A stretch of 64,000 nt of DNA from Psococerastis gibbosa (taxonomy: Eukaryota; Arthropoda; Insecta; Psocodea; Psocidae), in contig OZ020485.1 of assembly GCA_963971405.1 (NCBI GenBank), forward strand, positions 44,451,469-44,515,468, given 5' to 3'. Under the pieces are notes generated by a model. It saw only the letters and a program-made list of their open reading frames with translations. It had not been told where the DNA came from and did not search any database. Positions within the stretch are counted from its first letter, which is position 1. Each line of letters starts with the position of its first letter. Positions 23,300 through 35,780 of this stretch are shown here, in pieces. The translations under genes were made by a program, and so were the position numbers.

Positions 23300-23440
23300 A
23301 TATTAATGAATGAATGAATGAATGAATGAATATATTTTAATACAATACACTGCGACAGTATACAATATAACAACAATTTATAAAAATCACGCCACTGGGC
23401 AAGTGCCCGAGTGTGGCCTACATTCGTTAACACAACGAAA
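23300..23440 (-). mobile_element. Possible retroelement 3' end with (ATTC)n tail
   Basis: Six TGAA units at the left edge would be an ATTC tail of a minus-strand retroelement; a CCACTGGGCAAGTGCCCGAG hairpin follows. Speculative. Confidence 0.25.
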
Positions 23441-23479
23441 TACTATATATCAGTAAAAGTTTGCTAGCTAGGCTACAAT

Positions 23480-23670
23480 AAAATAGGTACGATATACATG
23501 CCCCCCCCCCCCTTGACAGTTCACAAGGACATTTTAGTATACTCCTTTTGAAAAAATAAAGTGAAAAGTGTTTGGAAAACCCCAGTATTAAACTAGTCAG
23601 GTCTGATCTCTTGTCAATGCCAATGCCCCCCCCCCCTTTTGAAAATTCTAAAACCGCCACTGATGCTTTG
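23480..23670. mobile_element. Truncated hAT-like MITE
   Basis: Two C tracts (about 23502 and 23627) are followed by AAACCGCCACTG, a typical hAT right end. No left terminus was found. Confidence 0.4.
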
Positions 23671-23727
23671 CATGTAATTAAAAATAAAAAATACTTCATT
23701 CTTTTCTAGTAAGGCACTATATACCCG

Positions 23728-23980
23728 GGTATTGTCATCCGCCATTTTGTATCCTATAATTCCTATATGGTAAGTGTTGTAAGAAAGTAAAAGATTGAAA
23801 ATAACTAAAACACTTTATAGTATTTTTTTATTAAACACTTCCCTAATTGGTAGAACGTTTTTTTAAATAATAACAAATAAATAACGATAAATTTCTAAAA
23901 ATAAATCGGTAAACACCCAATGCTTTGCTTATAGTATAGACCAAATTTAAAATGGATACAACATGGCGGATGACAATACC
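23728..23980. repeat. Inverted-repeat element, 253 bp
   Basis: GGTATTGTCATCCGCCATTT and its inverted counterpart CATGGCGGATGACAATACC bound an A/T-rich interior. No coding frame; duplication not clear. Confidence 0.65.
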
Positions 23981-24664
23981 TGTCTATAATATAGAACCCT
24001 ATTTTCTACAACACAACATCAACACACAAAACACTCTTGTGTTCCAAATTTCGAACCACAATGACGACTATATGAACTTTTACTATTAAATTATTTTCAC
24101 TTCAACTGGACGACATCTTGAAATCGTTGATTTGTCGTAAAAAGTGGTGATTACCATTAGCGTAGAATGTAGATAATGATAGGAGCTTTCAGACCGATTT
24201 TATTTTATTCCTCTGCGACCAATATTTTAACTGAGATATGAATTATATAATGTTTTTATCGGCCGCCATCTTGGAACAAAATAGCGGATATTGCCGGTTA
24301 ACGAAATCGATCAAGACATTTGTATAATCAATTTTTGTTTTTGTTTTTTTTTGTTTCATTAAAATCGGATAATATTTACAGAAGTAAGAGTGCTTCCTAA
24401 AATCGATATACATGCGTACATACAGCATATACTAATATACATGTATAACATTTTGAACGGAGGGTGTTTTTAGATTCAGGGGAACATGAAATGAAAAGTT
24501 GTGAAGAAATTTTCCGGAAGTCGAACATTGGTCACCGTCTCAATAGGTAGATGAATCTATACCTAAAACCTGTGGGTCCCCAAGTCAATAAACTTGCCCC
24601 GTACTACTTGTTCGTAGATGCGTCATTAATTGGCTCTCTACGACCTAAGCAAACTACCGTAGTC

Positions 24665-24915
24665 GTAGCTAGGTTTAGATCCAGACGGGGGACAGGTGCA
24701 AAAGACCGTTTAAATCGATAGGTTTTCGCTGGTCTATTTGAATTTTTTTGAAATGTAAACATTCATTTTATCTTTTTTTTTAAATTCCCCTCTGTTTTTT
24801 ATATTGTGTAAATTCATCAAAGAAAACCCAATTCTATTTAGTGTTAACTCGTCAAATCTTCAGAGGGGGGGGGGGTGTCCCCGTCCCTGCACCTCTCTGG
24901 CTACGCCCATGTAAC
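24665..24915. mobile_element. Possible hAT-like MITE
   Basis: A CGTAGCTAGG segment on the left is answered by CTGGCTACGCCCATG on the right, with a G tract just inside the right end. This is the layout of the other elements. No clean target duplication was found. Confidence 0.4.
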
Positions 24916-26087
24916 TGCTGCTATTGTATCCATTGTCACCGAAAATGTCTACATGTACTGTACATTCAAAGGCTCAATTCGTGCGTGGCAAAAATTTTCA
25001 ATGCATCTGCTTCTCAAAAGTAGGACTGGTCATTATTTAATTTTAAAGAATAGACACTGCCTTTTAATGACGCCCTGAGCCACTATATCCTACCAATCGT
25101 GTTCCACTATAATCTACCCTTCAATCTCAGCAGCGCAACACAGTCAACCCCCGCTGTGAGATCCAGAAAAAGGGCTCACAATTGCAGCTTGCGTATGGAA
25201 AAACAATATTAAAAAATATTAATCCTCCCCCTTCCACTATCCCATATAATCGCAAAAAGCTGGATCAAATTTTCCGAGAAAAAAAAATGAAAATTTCAAC
25301 GCGCATAACATCAATTTAGTTGAATAACAAGAAAGAAAAATGGAAAAATATATATACGCTGAAAACTCATTTCGAATTGGGGGTGAAAAAAATATAAATG
25401 AAGAAGATGAAATCCCCGTGCTAAAGTATAATCTCCCCTTACTAAAAAGCTACTGTTGTTTGTAATAGGGGTGCAGGCAGAGAGGGTGGTGTGTGCTATC
25501 GGAGTTCTACAGACCTACATATTACGATCGAAGGCCTCTACTACTTACTACCCCTTGTGTTGTGACCCTGTGAAGTTACCCTTTCCTATGCGTTTAGGGG
25601 TCGAATTTCTGACGCATTATTTGAATCAATTGTCTGTAGTATAGGTTTTAGAAGCCCCCAATGGTTTGAATTTGTCACTTATTACAAGTACCTTGTTTTT
25701 ATTTTTATTTTTATTTTTTTATTATTATTTTTTTTTTGGCGTCGTCGATGGGGAGCCATTCAGCCACTAATGTACCTTGTTTTTAATGTACCTTGTTTTT
25801 AATGGCGTGTTAGTACTGTTAGTGGTAGATATAAATTTGTACGCCACTGCAACCCTAGCAACGTGGCTTATTTGCTTATTTTTAACCAAGATGTTTAGAG
25901 TTAGGGTAAGTTTCATTTGGGGGACCTATGGGCACAAATTGAGGCTTCTAATCCAGAGCATATTTTAAGGAATTTTCACTTGGCGGCAATAAGCAAAATC
26001 CGATTCTGCAATATACGATATAGTGTATAAAATATTATTCCTAAGTGAACGCATAGCCTCGTGGAGCGTAAATTCAAACTGCACTAA

Positions 26088-26541
26088 GGCGGATGTTCCA
26101 CTTGTCAATATTCCGTCATTTATGCATCAATAATAAGTCTCTACCATATTATAACTTAATTTATAATAGATAAATTAAGTATCTTAATAATAGCCTCCTT
26201 AAAACAAATATCTCTTCAATTATTGATGCACAAATGACGGAATATTGACAAGTGGAATCAGGGGCGTAAAGTTGGGTCTGTCAAAACGGTCCAACTTGCC
26301 CCCCCCCAGCACTAAAGACGTGGTTCATACTTCATGGTCCCCTTTGCAGCAATATGAATGTGAGCATTCCTTTTTTAGCTTTGTAAAATCTACAGCTATA
26401 CTTTACAACTATTAAAATGCGTAAAACCCTACTGTTTTGCTCTTATATTTTCAAGTTTTCCTTATTCTGGCTGATGACGTCTACTTAGTTTTGCCCCCGC
26501 CATCGTTCTAAAACTTTACGCCTCTGAGTGGAATAGCCTCC
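26088..26541. mobile_element. Harbinger-like fold-back MITE interrupted by a hAT MITE
   Basis: The arms GGCGGATGTTCCACTTGTC and ACAAGTGGAAT...AGCCTCC are flanked by TAA duplications (26085-26087 and 26542-26544). A 268-bp hAT element plus its 8-bp duplication interrupts the right arm, and without it the element is about 178 bp. The right-arm segment CAATTATTGATGCACAAATG matches 63449-63588. Confidence 0.85.
26259..26526. mobile_element. hAT-like MITE nested in a Harbinger-like MITE
   Basis: The ends CAGGGGCGTAAAGTT and AACTTTACGCCTCTG have a perfect 8-bp duplication agtggaat (26251-26258 and 26527-26534). Excision restores the arm of the surrounding fold-back element. It is the same family as 35679-35780. 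The interior carries the AAAATGCGTAAAAC motif. Confidence 0.9.
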
Positions 26542-27236
26542 TAAGATTTCGAATGACGATACTGTTTTAGTTTTGCAAAAATGGTTTGTTTTATTTTTAG
26601 AATACATACTTGTATTTTGTTTTATTGTACAAATTTGGAATTTAACCTTCCTGTGGGAGTCTTTTTGCCGCCGACACTAACATGTACCACTAGGCGGCAC
26701 TAAGCCTCAGCTAGGCCGACTAGGCGACACTATATAAGCAAAGTATATAAGCAAAACCAATTTTGGGCACGCGTTGCTCGAACTTGAGGTCTTTAGTATG
26801 CGAGCCTTTAGGAACGACACCATAGCCACTGACCTATACACTTGTATTTCAAACAGCTAGTATTATTATCGTGATAGCTGTCAACAATTGCTGCACTCGC
26901 TTTTAAAGTCAAGGCCATTATGATTTATTGCGATTACTCCAGCTCCAGCCGGCACTGGTCATCTGGACAGGCTAATATTTCTCCATCTCGTAAACTTCAC
27001 AATCCAAACGTTATTATTATTATATTATTCAATCCAATTATTATTGAACTATTAGTTCATAATTCAACATGGTGGATTATGTAGTGAGGAGAAATTAAAA
27101 AAAAAAAAATTCAATGAACTCAGGTAAAATCATCGCAAACGGTTTTATCTTTATTGCAGACAACTGCCCCGTAAGCGAGGGGGGGGGGGTGGTGGTGGTG
27201 GTTGTGACTTGTGGTGGTGGTAGGCATAGTGTTTGT

Positions 27237-27331
27237 CAAGGCCGTAGCCAGGATTTTTTTCGGGGGGGGGGGGTTAGAAGCCATTTCATTTCGGGGGGGG
27301 GGGGGGGTTCGGCTTTTTGGCTTCGGCCTTG
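27237..27331. mobile_element. Short hAT-like MITE with two long G tracts
   Basis: The element is 95 bp with ends CAAGGCCGTAGCCAGG and TTGGCTTCGGCCTTG, close to the copy at 275-448. The flanking 8-mers gtgtttgt and atggttgt match at six of eight positions. G runs of about 11 and 14 make up much of the interior. Confidence 0.7.
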
Positions 27332-28902
27332 ATGGTTGTGTCAACCTTTTTGCACAACGGAGTTCTGAGTTCACAGCTTGGGGACTGGGGAGCCAGACGG
27401 TACAATAATACATACAGTCAGTGGCGGATTTACCACTAGGCAACTAAAACAAATGCGTGCATCCGCGCTCGGACATTATAGATTTTTTTGTGTGCATATG
27501 TAAAAAAAAATTAAAATAATTATCAGATCATAAGGAATAATTTTTCAAATTTAGGCGGACATTTACATATGTATGTTCAGTTGGAACTCTATGTAAACAA
27601 TGGACCAAAGGTTCCATGAGCTGCATTTAAATCATAATACTGTGTATCAATTGTTCCGAAATTACATTTCGAATGCCAAATACCTGCACCCTGCAAATGC
27701 TATAGCAGTTATGAAATTATATTATAAATGTCATAAAAGTATCAGTCTTCGAATAGGACATCTGATGTTTTCTGTATCTCAGAAATTATGGCTTTGAGGG
27801 AATTTCCTCAGCTTCTTTTGTGGGCTTGGAATTTTTTTTGGCAAATTACTGTATGAAAATTCCAGTTCTGCATTATACAATAAGAGGCATTGAGGTAAAT
27901 AGACATACTTAAGACAGTGGGAACTAACCCAGTAATGAGATTCAATTCTTTATTAACTAAGTGCATTACAAAATTTTATTGCACTATACATTGTGCTCTA
28001 AATACAACCCGTTGGCGCATCACAACTTATTAATTCGGTAATAAACGTACCTGACTACTTTTCTTCGGGCATAAATTCAAACGTACCTTATAAAACAACT
28101 GACAGTATTATATAGTATTGTAACTGTACTTGAATTTTCACACACGACACAAATAGCTCTCAACACGCTGACAAGTTATTTATCCATCAAGCCAATTTTA
28201 CAAAAAGATTCACAACAATTAACCACTCTACATTAAAAAGCAATCTTATTCTACATGTTCCAACTCACTACAATTATAGCAAATTAGAATATATGAATAT
28301 TCCGATGAAAATAATACGTGTAAGGGCATATACGGTTGTTCTACGCTATTCTCAGACCAATGCAGTTCTTCTAATCGCCTAATTAACTACAATTATTGTC
28401 AGAATAATTTTCGCAGCGTAACGCATGCTCACAGATTAAGTGTAATTTTTCCATAGTATGGTTTTACATTTTGATTTGAATGCAGGACTAATTTCTGGTG
28501 CACTTGAATTGCCTACATGGCTACATACAAGATTTTTCCTAGGTCAACACGATCATTAATGGCTACGTTCAAATGAATTGCAATCAATTATCTATTGCAT
28601 TAGCGGGTGAACGCACCAAGTTTTGCTGCAGCCATAATTGTTCGAGGTTTACTGTGAGAACAAAGGTTGCGCTTTTGGTTGTAGTTTTGAATAAATTATA
28701 ATGCGTCGATCAATTAAGTGTTTACGTGAAAATGACTTTTCCATGGCTGTGTTAAATTGAGCTAAATATGGAAATTTCAAGTTATGAATCGACAGGCGCG
28801 AATGCTAAACAGCATATAAGTGGCTCGCCGATTTCCATGGTTGCAGAAATGAAATGGAAGCGACTGCAGCAATTATCTTGCAAACATGCAAGGGGGAATT
28901 CG

Positions 28903-28968
28903 TACGGGTCAGTGGGTAGAGCATTGGCCTTTGATTGTGCTGGTCAGAAGTTCGAATCATCTCAATTG
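28903..28968 (+). mobile_element. tRNA-like (SINE head-like) segment
   Basis: GTCAGTGGGTAGAGCATTGG and GAAGTTCGAATCATC are typical box A and box B strings with correct spacing. Flanks do not form an acceptor stem. A single copy in this window. Confidence 0.45.
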
Positions 28969-29067
28969 ATGTCTTTTAGTAACGGGTTATTTTTAACTGT
29001 ACTGTGATTTTGCCTGCCATAGAGTTAAAGTCAACGAATAAGTTAGTTCAAATGATGAAGATCATAA

Positions 29068-29285
29068 ATAAATAAATAAATAAATAAATAATATTGACTT
29101 TTTGTTCTATTACTGAGACAACCTAGTGGAGTTAGGGGTATAACGTCCTCTTTGACACTCAACTAGAAAGGACCGCCTGCTTTTCATACTCTCCGAAGCA
29201 TTACCTGAAAATGTAGTGTGGTACTCGAACCGACCACTTTCCCGGTTAAAGTAGGAGTCTCTACCACTACTCTGCATGTCCTGAG
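29068..29285 (-). mobile_element. SINE A copy
   Basis: Reverse orientation, full length, with a seven-unit AAAT tail, diverged tail stem and recognisable head (complement of GACATGCAGAGTAGTGGT). Confidence 0.8.
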
Positions 29286-29380
29286 ACATATAGACTTATA
29301 GACATATGTAGATGTTTTCTTGTGCTTGTTAGAGGACCATTAACACATTTTTCTTCTTCTAAGGTCACCATGCCATGTGA

Positions 29381-29550
29381 CAGACCTGTACCCAGAATTT
29401 TTTTTTGGGGGGGGGGGGGCCAAGGCCAATTTTTTTTATTTTTATAAATGATATATCCGTAGTAATTCCCCTGTAAGACTGTCAATACAATGACCATCTG
29501 ACCATGGGCATGGCCCCCTTGCCCCCCCCCCCCCGTTGGGTACGGGCCTG
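29381..29550. mobile_element. Non-autonomous hAT-like MITE
   Basis: The ends CAGACCTGTACCCAG and TTGGGTACGGGCCTG have a perfect 8-bp duplication ccatgtga (29373-29380 and 29551-29558). It is a sister of the element at 623-808. Confidence 0.88.
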
Positions 29551-29689
29551 CCATGTGACCTGGCGCCTGAGATTCGAACATCTAGGGTGCAATGTTGCTG
29601 CTGACGGCGAGATTCGCTGAAGCAGTGGGGCTGGACTAGTTCGACTGGATGGGGGACCTTCTTCTCTTCTTTCCCCTTAATGTCGCGTG

Positions 29690-30230
29690 CGCAGCGTAAG
29701 GGGGGGGGGGGTATCGCCCCAGACTCCCATTTCCTGAACTCTATTGCTCGGGCGAGTAGTTCAATCTGGAGGACCTATGTGCCCGAATTCTGGCCTGGGC
29801 CCCAACTTCAACTTCATACTACTAAGGTCACAGTCTCAACGGGTGCAGCAACTCCCTGCATGTCATCGTCCTGTTTCTTGGTTCTGCGCCCTCCCCTTCA
29901 GCTCTTGTATACGTTTGAGCTCCAGGTGATCCATGAATTTCTTCTTCGGCCACCCTCTTCTATTGGTTCCTTCCACTGTGCCCTCAATGATGGTGTGTAA
30001 CAGATTTTTGTATCTTAAGAAATGTCCTACCCATTTCCTCTTCTACTTTTTACATAAGGTTCAAGCTGTCTCTCTTCTTCAATAGCCTGTACTCACTAGC
30101 ACTCTTTTGAGATCTCACCGGCTAATCCGAAGCTTCCTTTGGTAACTCCATATTTCATAGATGCTTCGAGCTTCTTCGGTCACTTATCTGCCATAGTTCG
30201 TGTTAATAATCCGGTTTTTGTTTTCCCAGC
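29690..30230 (-). pseudogene. LINE C-terminal remnant (GHFLR...IIEGTVEG type)
   Basis: The minus strand encodes VGHFLRYKNLLHTIIEGTVE and GTNRRGWPKKKFMDHLE, the conserved C-terminal block of an RTE-like or endonuclease-type LINE. It is related to 61010-61480. Confidence 0.7.
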
Positions 30231-30519
30231 CAATCAGTAAAATGTAAGCAAATAAAGGACTGTGAAGTCATCTTGACATGGCTGAATATATTTAATTATA
30301 CAGCAATTAGCGATAGCTAGTACAATAGTAACAACATTAACACCCTACACTAGCATTACGCATATCGAATCGCGTATTTTTAGTCAAATTCATTAAGCGC
30401 TAAATGTGGGGAAAACACGAGCACTAATTATTCTACACAGAAAACAATATACACAGTTTGAACTCATAAACATATTTTATTTAAATATGGCGCTATGGCC
30501 TGCCAACTCATACTCCCAC

Positions 30520-30712
30520 AGCGGCTTCGGTGGCTGGGTGGTAGCGTGTTTGTACTTGCGTGAATCTCTACACACCTTGCGGTCGGAGACGTGTCGTAGC
30601 TCGACACAAGTACCTATCAGGTTACTTAGTGAGACGATTGATGAGGTTAATCGGATACTTTCATTAAATTGTTTGCAAGCGATTAACCTTTAAAAAAAAC
30701 AAAAACAAAACA
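30520..30712 (+). mobile_element. SINE C copy, uninterrupted
   Basis: The head GGTGGCTGGGTGGTAGCG fits Pol III box A. The body includes CGTAGCTCGACACAAGTACC, and the 3' part ends GATTAACCTTTAAAAAAAAC with an A-rich tail. Confidence 0.75.
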
Positions 30713-30839
30713 TAAATTAGGCACAGTTGTTTTGAAAAACGTATCATAATACTGAAATGAGCTCCATTAGGTACTACCGTACTATACTAAATATTTTAGA
30801 AATTTGGCACCCTTTTGTGGACTATTCTTCTTCTCTATT

Positions 30840-31115
30840 CTTTTAATGCCTCTTCTATCGAAGATTGGCGATCATCATGGCATTTTGGACCTTGAAGACT
30901 GCTGCTATGGGAAGTCGTGCTCTTGCCAAACCACTGCCTCTGGTACTTCTTCTGCCCTTCGATCTTGCCTTGCATTATGACATGCAGAAGACGTTACATT
31001 TCGTTCCACATCACATGACCGAAGTATGTCAGTTTCCGTTTCTTAACCGTAAGGAGCAACTTGGCTTCTGTATCTATTCACCTCAGGACCTCAGCATTAG
31101 GAGCTATATATGGCC
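30840..31115 (-). pseudogene. LINE C-terminal remnant, antisense copy
   Basis: It is the reverse-complement relative of 11770-12040: CTGAGGTCCTGAGGTGAATA and GGAAACTGACATACTTCGGT appear on the minus strand. It is diverged, with no intact frame. Confidence 0.55.
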
Positions 31116-31240
31116 TATATTGCGCCAAAAGCTAGCGGATCCTATGGAGGCTACCAGAATCAGAAGATGTTTTAGATTTTGATGTCTGGGGCATACACAT
31201 ATTTATTGCATCTGACAGCTACTAGAAGTAGCCTACATCC

Positions 31241-31509
31241 CATAGCCGGTTTTATCATGTGGCGAGTGTGACAAAAAAAAAACAGGCCCCGCGCTTTCAG
31301 GGGGCCCCGCGCTTGGCACAATTTTTAATAATGACTTTTTTTTTTAATTACTGAAAATAAGGACTAAATTCGTACATGAGTACGTGGCTACATTGTTGTC
31401 AGTTGAACCCCCCCCCCCCCCCCCCCCCGCCTCGTTCGAGAAAATATATCCTAAGGGGTCCCGCGCCATGGAACCACCAAAGGCCCCGCGCCTGGTAAAA
31501 CCGGCCCTG
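31241..31509. mobile_element. Non-autonomous hAT-like MITE
   Basis: The ends CATAGCCGGTTTTATCA and GGTAAAACCGGCCCTG have a perfect 8-bp duplication ctacatcc (31233-31240 and 31510-31517). The subterminal region repeats GGCCCCGCGC motifs. There is a C tract of about 20 near 31410. Confidence 0.88.
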
Positions 31510-32040
31510 CTACATCCCTACAACACTCAGACCCAATTTGGGTAAATAACTTCAACCATAGGCGGATCCAGGATATCTTCAGAGAAGGGGGTGAGTGGCA
31601 ATGAACACTTTCACTCTTCTACTACTCCATAAAGAAAGCGCTCATCTAAAAATTTTCTATACTGCCAATGAGACCCCAATCACAATGACATTATCTCTAT
31701 CACCTTCATAATATTAGTATTTTAACTATTTTTTAAGAATTAATTTTATACATACACTTGTAAATTGTATTAATTGTATACTTCACATGGAAATAGATTT
31801 ATTTCAACTCGAATACGCATCTTGTGCAATGAAAATTTAAAGAGAAATAATGAAAAATGTACTAAACGTGAAGGAGAAAAACATCCGCAAAGCTCGAAAT
31901 TCGTTGATTCGGAGCGAGAGGATTTGAAATGGGCCGGGTTGCTCCCCCAAAGTCGCTCTGAGCACTGAGTACTATTTGATTCCATTTCGACTGTTGGGGG
32001 CGCACGCACTGCCTCCGTCCATTCAGAGGTTTTCATTGAT

Positions 32041-33120
32041 ATCGATCTCAATGTGGAAGCTGTTGCTTCTCTCTCCATGACGATTGCTCTCGCAGTGTCT
32101 CTGAGCATTTGCTGCTATGAGGTTGCCACAGTCAATTCCGTACTTTTTACGTACGATTTTACGACTAAATGCGTATTTAAATGAATCTCAAACCTGCTAT
32201 TTGGCTGGTGTTTTGGCGTTTTGCTTTCTTATGTCTATCCATGACGATTGCTCTCGCAGTGTCTCTGAGCATTTGCTGCTATGAGGTTGCCACAGTCAAT
32301 TCCGTACTTTTTACGTACGATTTTACGACTAAATGCGTATTTAAATGAATCTCAAATCTGTTATTTGGCTGGTGTATTGGCGTTTTGCTTTCTTATGTCT
32401 ATCCATGGCGATTGCTCTCGCAGTGTCTATGAGGTTGCCACAGTTAATTCCGTACTTTTTACGTACAAGTGTACGACTAAATGCGTATTTAAATAAATCT
32501 CAAATCTGTTATTTGGCTGGTGTCTTGGCGTTTTGCTTTCTTATGTCTCTCCATGACGATTGCTCTCGCAGTGTCTCTGAGCATTTGCTGCTATGAGGTT
32601 GCCACAGTTAAGTCCGTACTTTTTACGTACGATTGTACGACTAAATGCGTATTTAAAATTTTAAATGAATCTCAAATCTGTTATTTGGCTGGTGTCTTGG
32701 CGTTTTGCTTTCTTATGTCTATCCTTGACAATTGCTCTCACAGTGTCTCTGAGCATTTGCTGCCATGAGGTTGCCACAGTTAATTCCGTATTTTTTACGT
32801 ACGATTGTACTATTAAATGCGTATTTAAATGAATCTCAAATCTGTTATTTGGCTGGTGTCTTGGCGTTTTGCTTTCTTATGTCTATCCATGACGATTGCT
32901 CTCGCAGTGTCTCTGAGCATTTTCTGCAGTGAGGTTGCCAACAATCAACACGGAATTGTTGACATACGATTTTTATACGATTCAACTGAGCTTTTAATGA
33001 ATCCCAAATCAGTACGACCTGTTCTTGGGTGGGGCTTAGGCGTTTTGCTGTCTTAAGTCTTATCCATGACGATTGCTTGCGCATTGTCTCCACAAGCATT
33101 AGCCGCAATGAAGTTGCCAA
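32041..33120 (+). repeat. Tandem array of ~164-bp units
   Basis: Seven units can be anchored on CCATGACGATTGCTCTCGC at 32075, 32239, 32403, 32551, 32723, 32887 and 33064 (steps 164, 164, 148, 172, 164, 177). Each has TTTTTACGTACGA and CTGTTATTTGGCTGGTGT. The last unit is diverged, and further decayed traces continue to about 33620. The open frames across the array are repeat by-products; the period is not a multiple of three. Confidence 0.92.
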
Positions 33121-33138
33121 TACTCAACTACGAATCAT

Positions 33139-33432
33139 ATAATTACAAAAGCTTTTACGACCGGAGTTACGTGATGAAGCCGTAGAATCCGGGATGATAA
33201 GCCTTAGTCATTCTGAAAGCGTACTTCCAAACCTTTCGTCAACATCTGCGGTCGACTTCTTCAGTGGAACTGCGTAGACTTCGAAGATTGTATCTCGGAG
33301 GCTCAGGAGCAACTGTTACTGATGTTACAGTTGCTGCTGAGTCTACGCAGTTCCATTGAAGATGTAAACCGCAGAAGTTGACGAAACGTTTGGAAGTACG
33401 CTTTCAGAACAACCACGATTCTAGTCCTTCAT
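33139..33432. mobile_element. Family H fold-back retroelement with 14-bp duplication
   Basis: Arms from TGAAAGCGTACTTCCAAACC to GTTTGGAAGTACGCTTTCAG form a long inverted repeat. Both arms contain a CTGAAGA-like and GACGAAA pair. The flanks carry near-identical 14-mers (33125-33138 and 33433-33446, one mismatch). It interrupts the decayed end of the 164-bp tandem array. Ends and motifs suggest a short Penelope-like element. Confidence 0.65.
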
Positions 33433-34844
33433 CAACTCCGAATCATTTATATCTTCTACGTACGATTATTCAACAAGACCATTTCTCTCGCAGTATCTAT
33501 TTGCAATTGCTGGTTGCCAACAGTCTACTCCCGAGTTTTTTCCGTACGATTGGACTTCTCAGCAGCGTGTAACTCCAAAATTTGTTCTTGAATTTCTTGT
33601 CTTTTGATCTCGCAGTGCTTATTTGATAACATTTTTGTCATTCAGCCTACATCCCCTTAAGTACCGGTAATGGTGTACTTTGCACAGTGATGTTTGATCA
33701 TTCTCAATGACTTCGTTAAGGGAATATTACCAACAGCCCTTCTAACACGGTATCAGTGACCTTACATGGTCCATAACTTATCCGCAGCTTCAGCGGACAG
33801 GATCCACCTAATTCTAAATTCTTTTATGCGCTTCGGCAATAAAATTCTCAAGCTTAATTTCGCAAACATCTAAATTAGGTTCATCCGCATAGGTGCAATC
33901 CAGTTTCAGAAGGCTCATTCATCCTCAGGAATCTTAAAAGCCTTGAGAAATCATTGGATTTTCAGACTTAAAAGAATGTAAATGTCAAAAGAAATGAACA
34001 AATTTTAAATTTGTGGCGCGATCGACGAGTAATAAAACTTGTCCCCCGCCGCGACTTCAAATATTCTTGTTCCATTTTATTATCAACGTTAATAAGCAAT
34101 CAAATCCGTAAGTGACATATTTATGTTCCTTCAAGTGCGCTCAGTTACTTATTAGTAATGGAGAGAAAGAGCTTTGATTTGATGTGCCGAGCTGTTTTTT
34201 TTTTTTTATTTCTCTCCTTGTATAGGAGGAAAATATTATGTAGGTTTAAGTTATTTAGAATTTTACGGGATTTTAATGGAACTCTGTCTGCCCTGCCATG
34301 GTTTAATCATGGTATAATAGTCTCTGGTACTGGTAATAGTTATTTTTAATACGATGGACGGTTGATGGGTTGCTCCCAATGCAGGATTTCTTAAAGCAAT
34401 TGCAGTAGTTGTAAAGGTGCCCACTGACAGAATTAATTAGGGGTAGATAGGCAGAGCTAGTGCGCGAATTTGGTTAATTCACACTAAATATGTATAATAG
34501 GTATAGACGTGGCTGTATTTCCATATCATGCTGTGGGACGTGACTCTTACAAGCGCGATATCTCAGGAATGGTAGCCCTTGGGAAAAAAGGATAAAACCT
34601 TTTTTTATAGATAATTTAAAGATCTACAAATTTGGTGCAAAAATATTTTTGATAAAACTTACCGTTTTCGAGAAAAAAAAAAACTGAAATTGTGACTTTT
34701 GACCCCAAATAACTGTTATTGCACTCATGGGATCTTTGGGGACTTTTAAAATTTTGTTTATAATGGTAAAACCAAGGTCAGTGCCAAAATTAGGCTCTGT
34801 CGGAATTTTTGTTATTTGAAATGTCTACAATTGAATAAGGGCTT

Positions 34845-35030
34845 TTTGTGTTCTATTACTAAGCCAATCTAGAGGATTTAGGCATCTAGAGCCCTCTCTT
34901 ACACTCAACTAGGAAAACCCGGGACAGCCAGTTTTACATGCCCTCCGAAGCCAAATGTAGCCTGTGTGGGACTCGAACCAACAACCTTTCGGGTAAATGT
35001 TAGAGTCCGTACCACTACTCTACATGTCTA
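34845..35030 (-). mobile_element. SINE A copy
   Basis: Reverse orientation, with body and head well conserved (GGACTCGAACC, CTACATGTC). The A-rich tail is lost. Confidence 0.8.
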
Positions 35031-35678
35031 GTTCTCTAACTCTAACTGAACTATTCCTGAGCCTGACCAAAACTAGACCCTAAGGCTGGTGAGATTACAT
35101 TTATTTCTAAAAATAATTAATACTGCTCAACTGCTAGGAAAATCGTATAGTCCATATACCCTCAAAAACTGTCCAATGCACAGGCCACCCCTTTTCAAAA
35201 TCTTTTCCCGAAGATTTTTAATTAAAGACTCGGAGGAATAGACGGATAAGATGGGGGGGGGGGGTGGGGGTGGTTATGTTTTACTACCCCTCCTGAAATC
35301 CACCCCCAGCCCCAACCAAAGGGAAAATCAATAATTTCAGCGCTATCAACTTTGATATTATTGTGCTCACATGCTTCCCCCACGTTTAGCTAACCTTATT
35401 TCGTCTTTGTTGCTCATCTTTTCACCTTTTTATTACGTACATTTTCTACTTTCTTTCTCTTCGACGATTTTTGCTTGTGCGAATGCTCAGTTCCCTCTGT
35501 CAGCGACAATTAGAAATCGTAGCCGTTGTGTAGTATTCTTTTTCAGATTACTTATAGTCCAGGAGCGTTAGCCAAATTAGCGCGAGAACCTCAGAATGAG
35601 AGATAGTAAGCAATAAACTTGTTTAAACCTATTTGGGTACCCTAAAACATGTCTCAGAACCGTAGGGAGTCCACTTCT

Positions 35679-35780
35679 CAGAGGCGTAAAGTTTTAGAAT
35701 GATGGCGGGGGCAAAGCCCCCCCCCAAAATGAGCTGGGGGGCAAGTTGGACCGTGCCCCCCCCCCAACTTTACCCCCCTG
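35679..35780. mobile_element. Short hAT-like MITE, same family as 26259
   Basis: The ends CAGAGGCGTAAAGTT and AACTTTACCCCCCTG have an 8-bp duplication with one mismatch (ccacttct at 35671-35678, ccgcttct at 35781-35788). The 102-bp body is mostly C/G tracts. Confidence 0.8.

Noticed and set aside
32281..33056. Overlapping frames with repeated SVIWLVYWRFAFLCLSM
   Set aside because: They arise from the 164-bp tandem units; the frame shifts from unit to unit and there is no conserved start or end.
32041..33120. CRISPR-like array
   Set aside because: Units are contiguous 164-bp tandem repeats without alternating spacers, in an animal genome.
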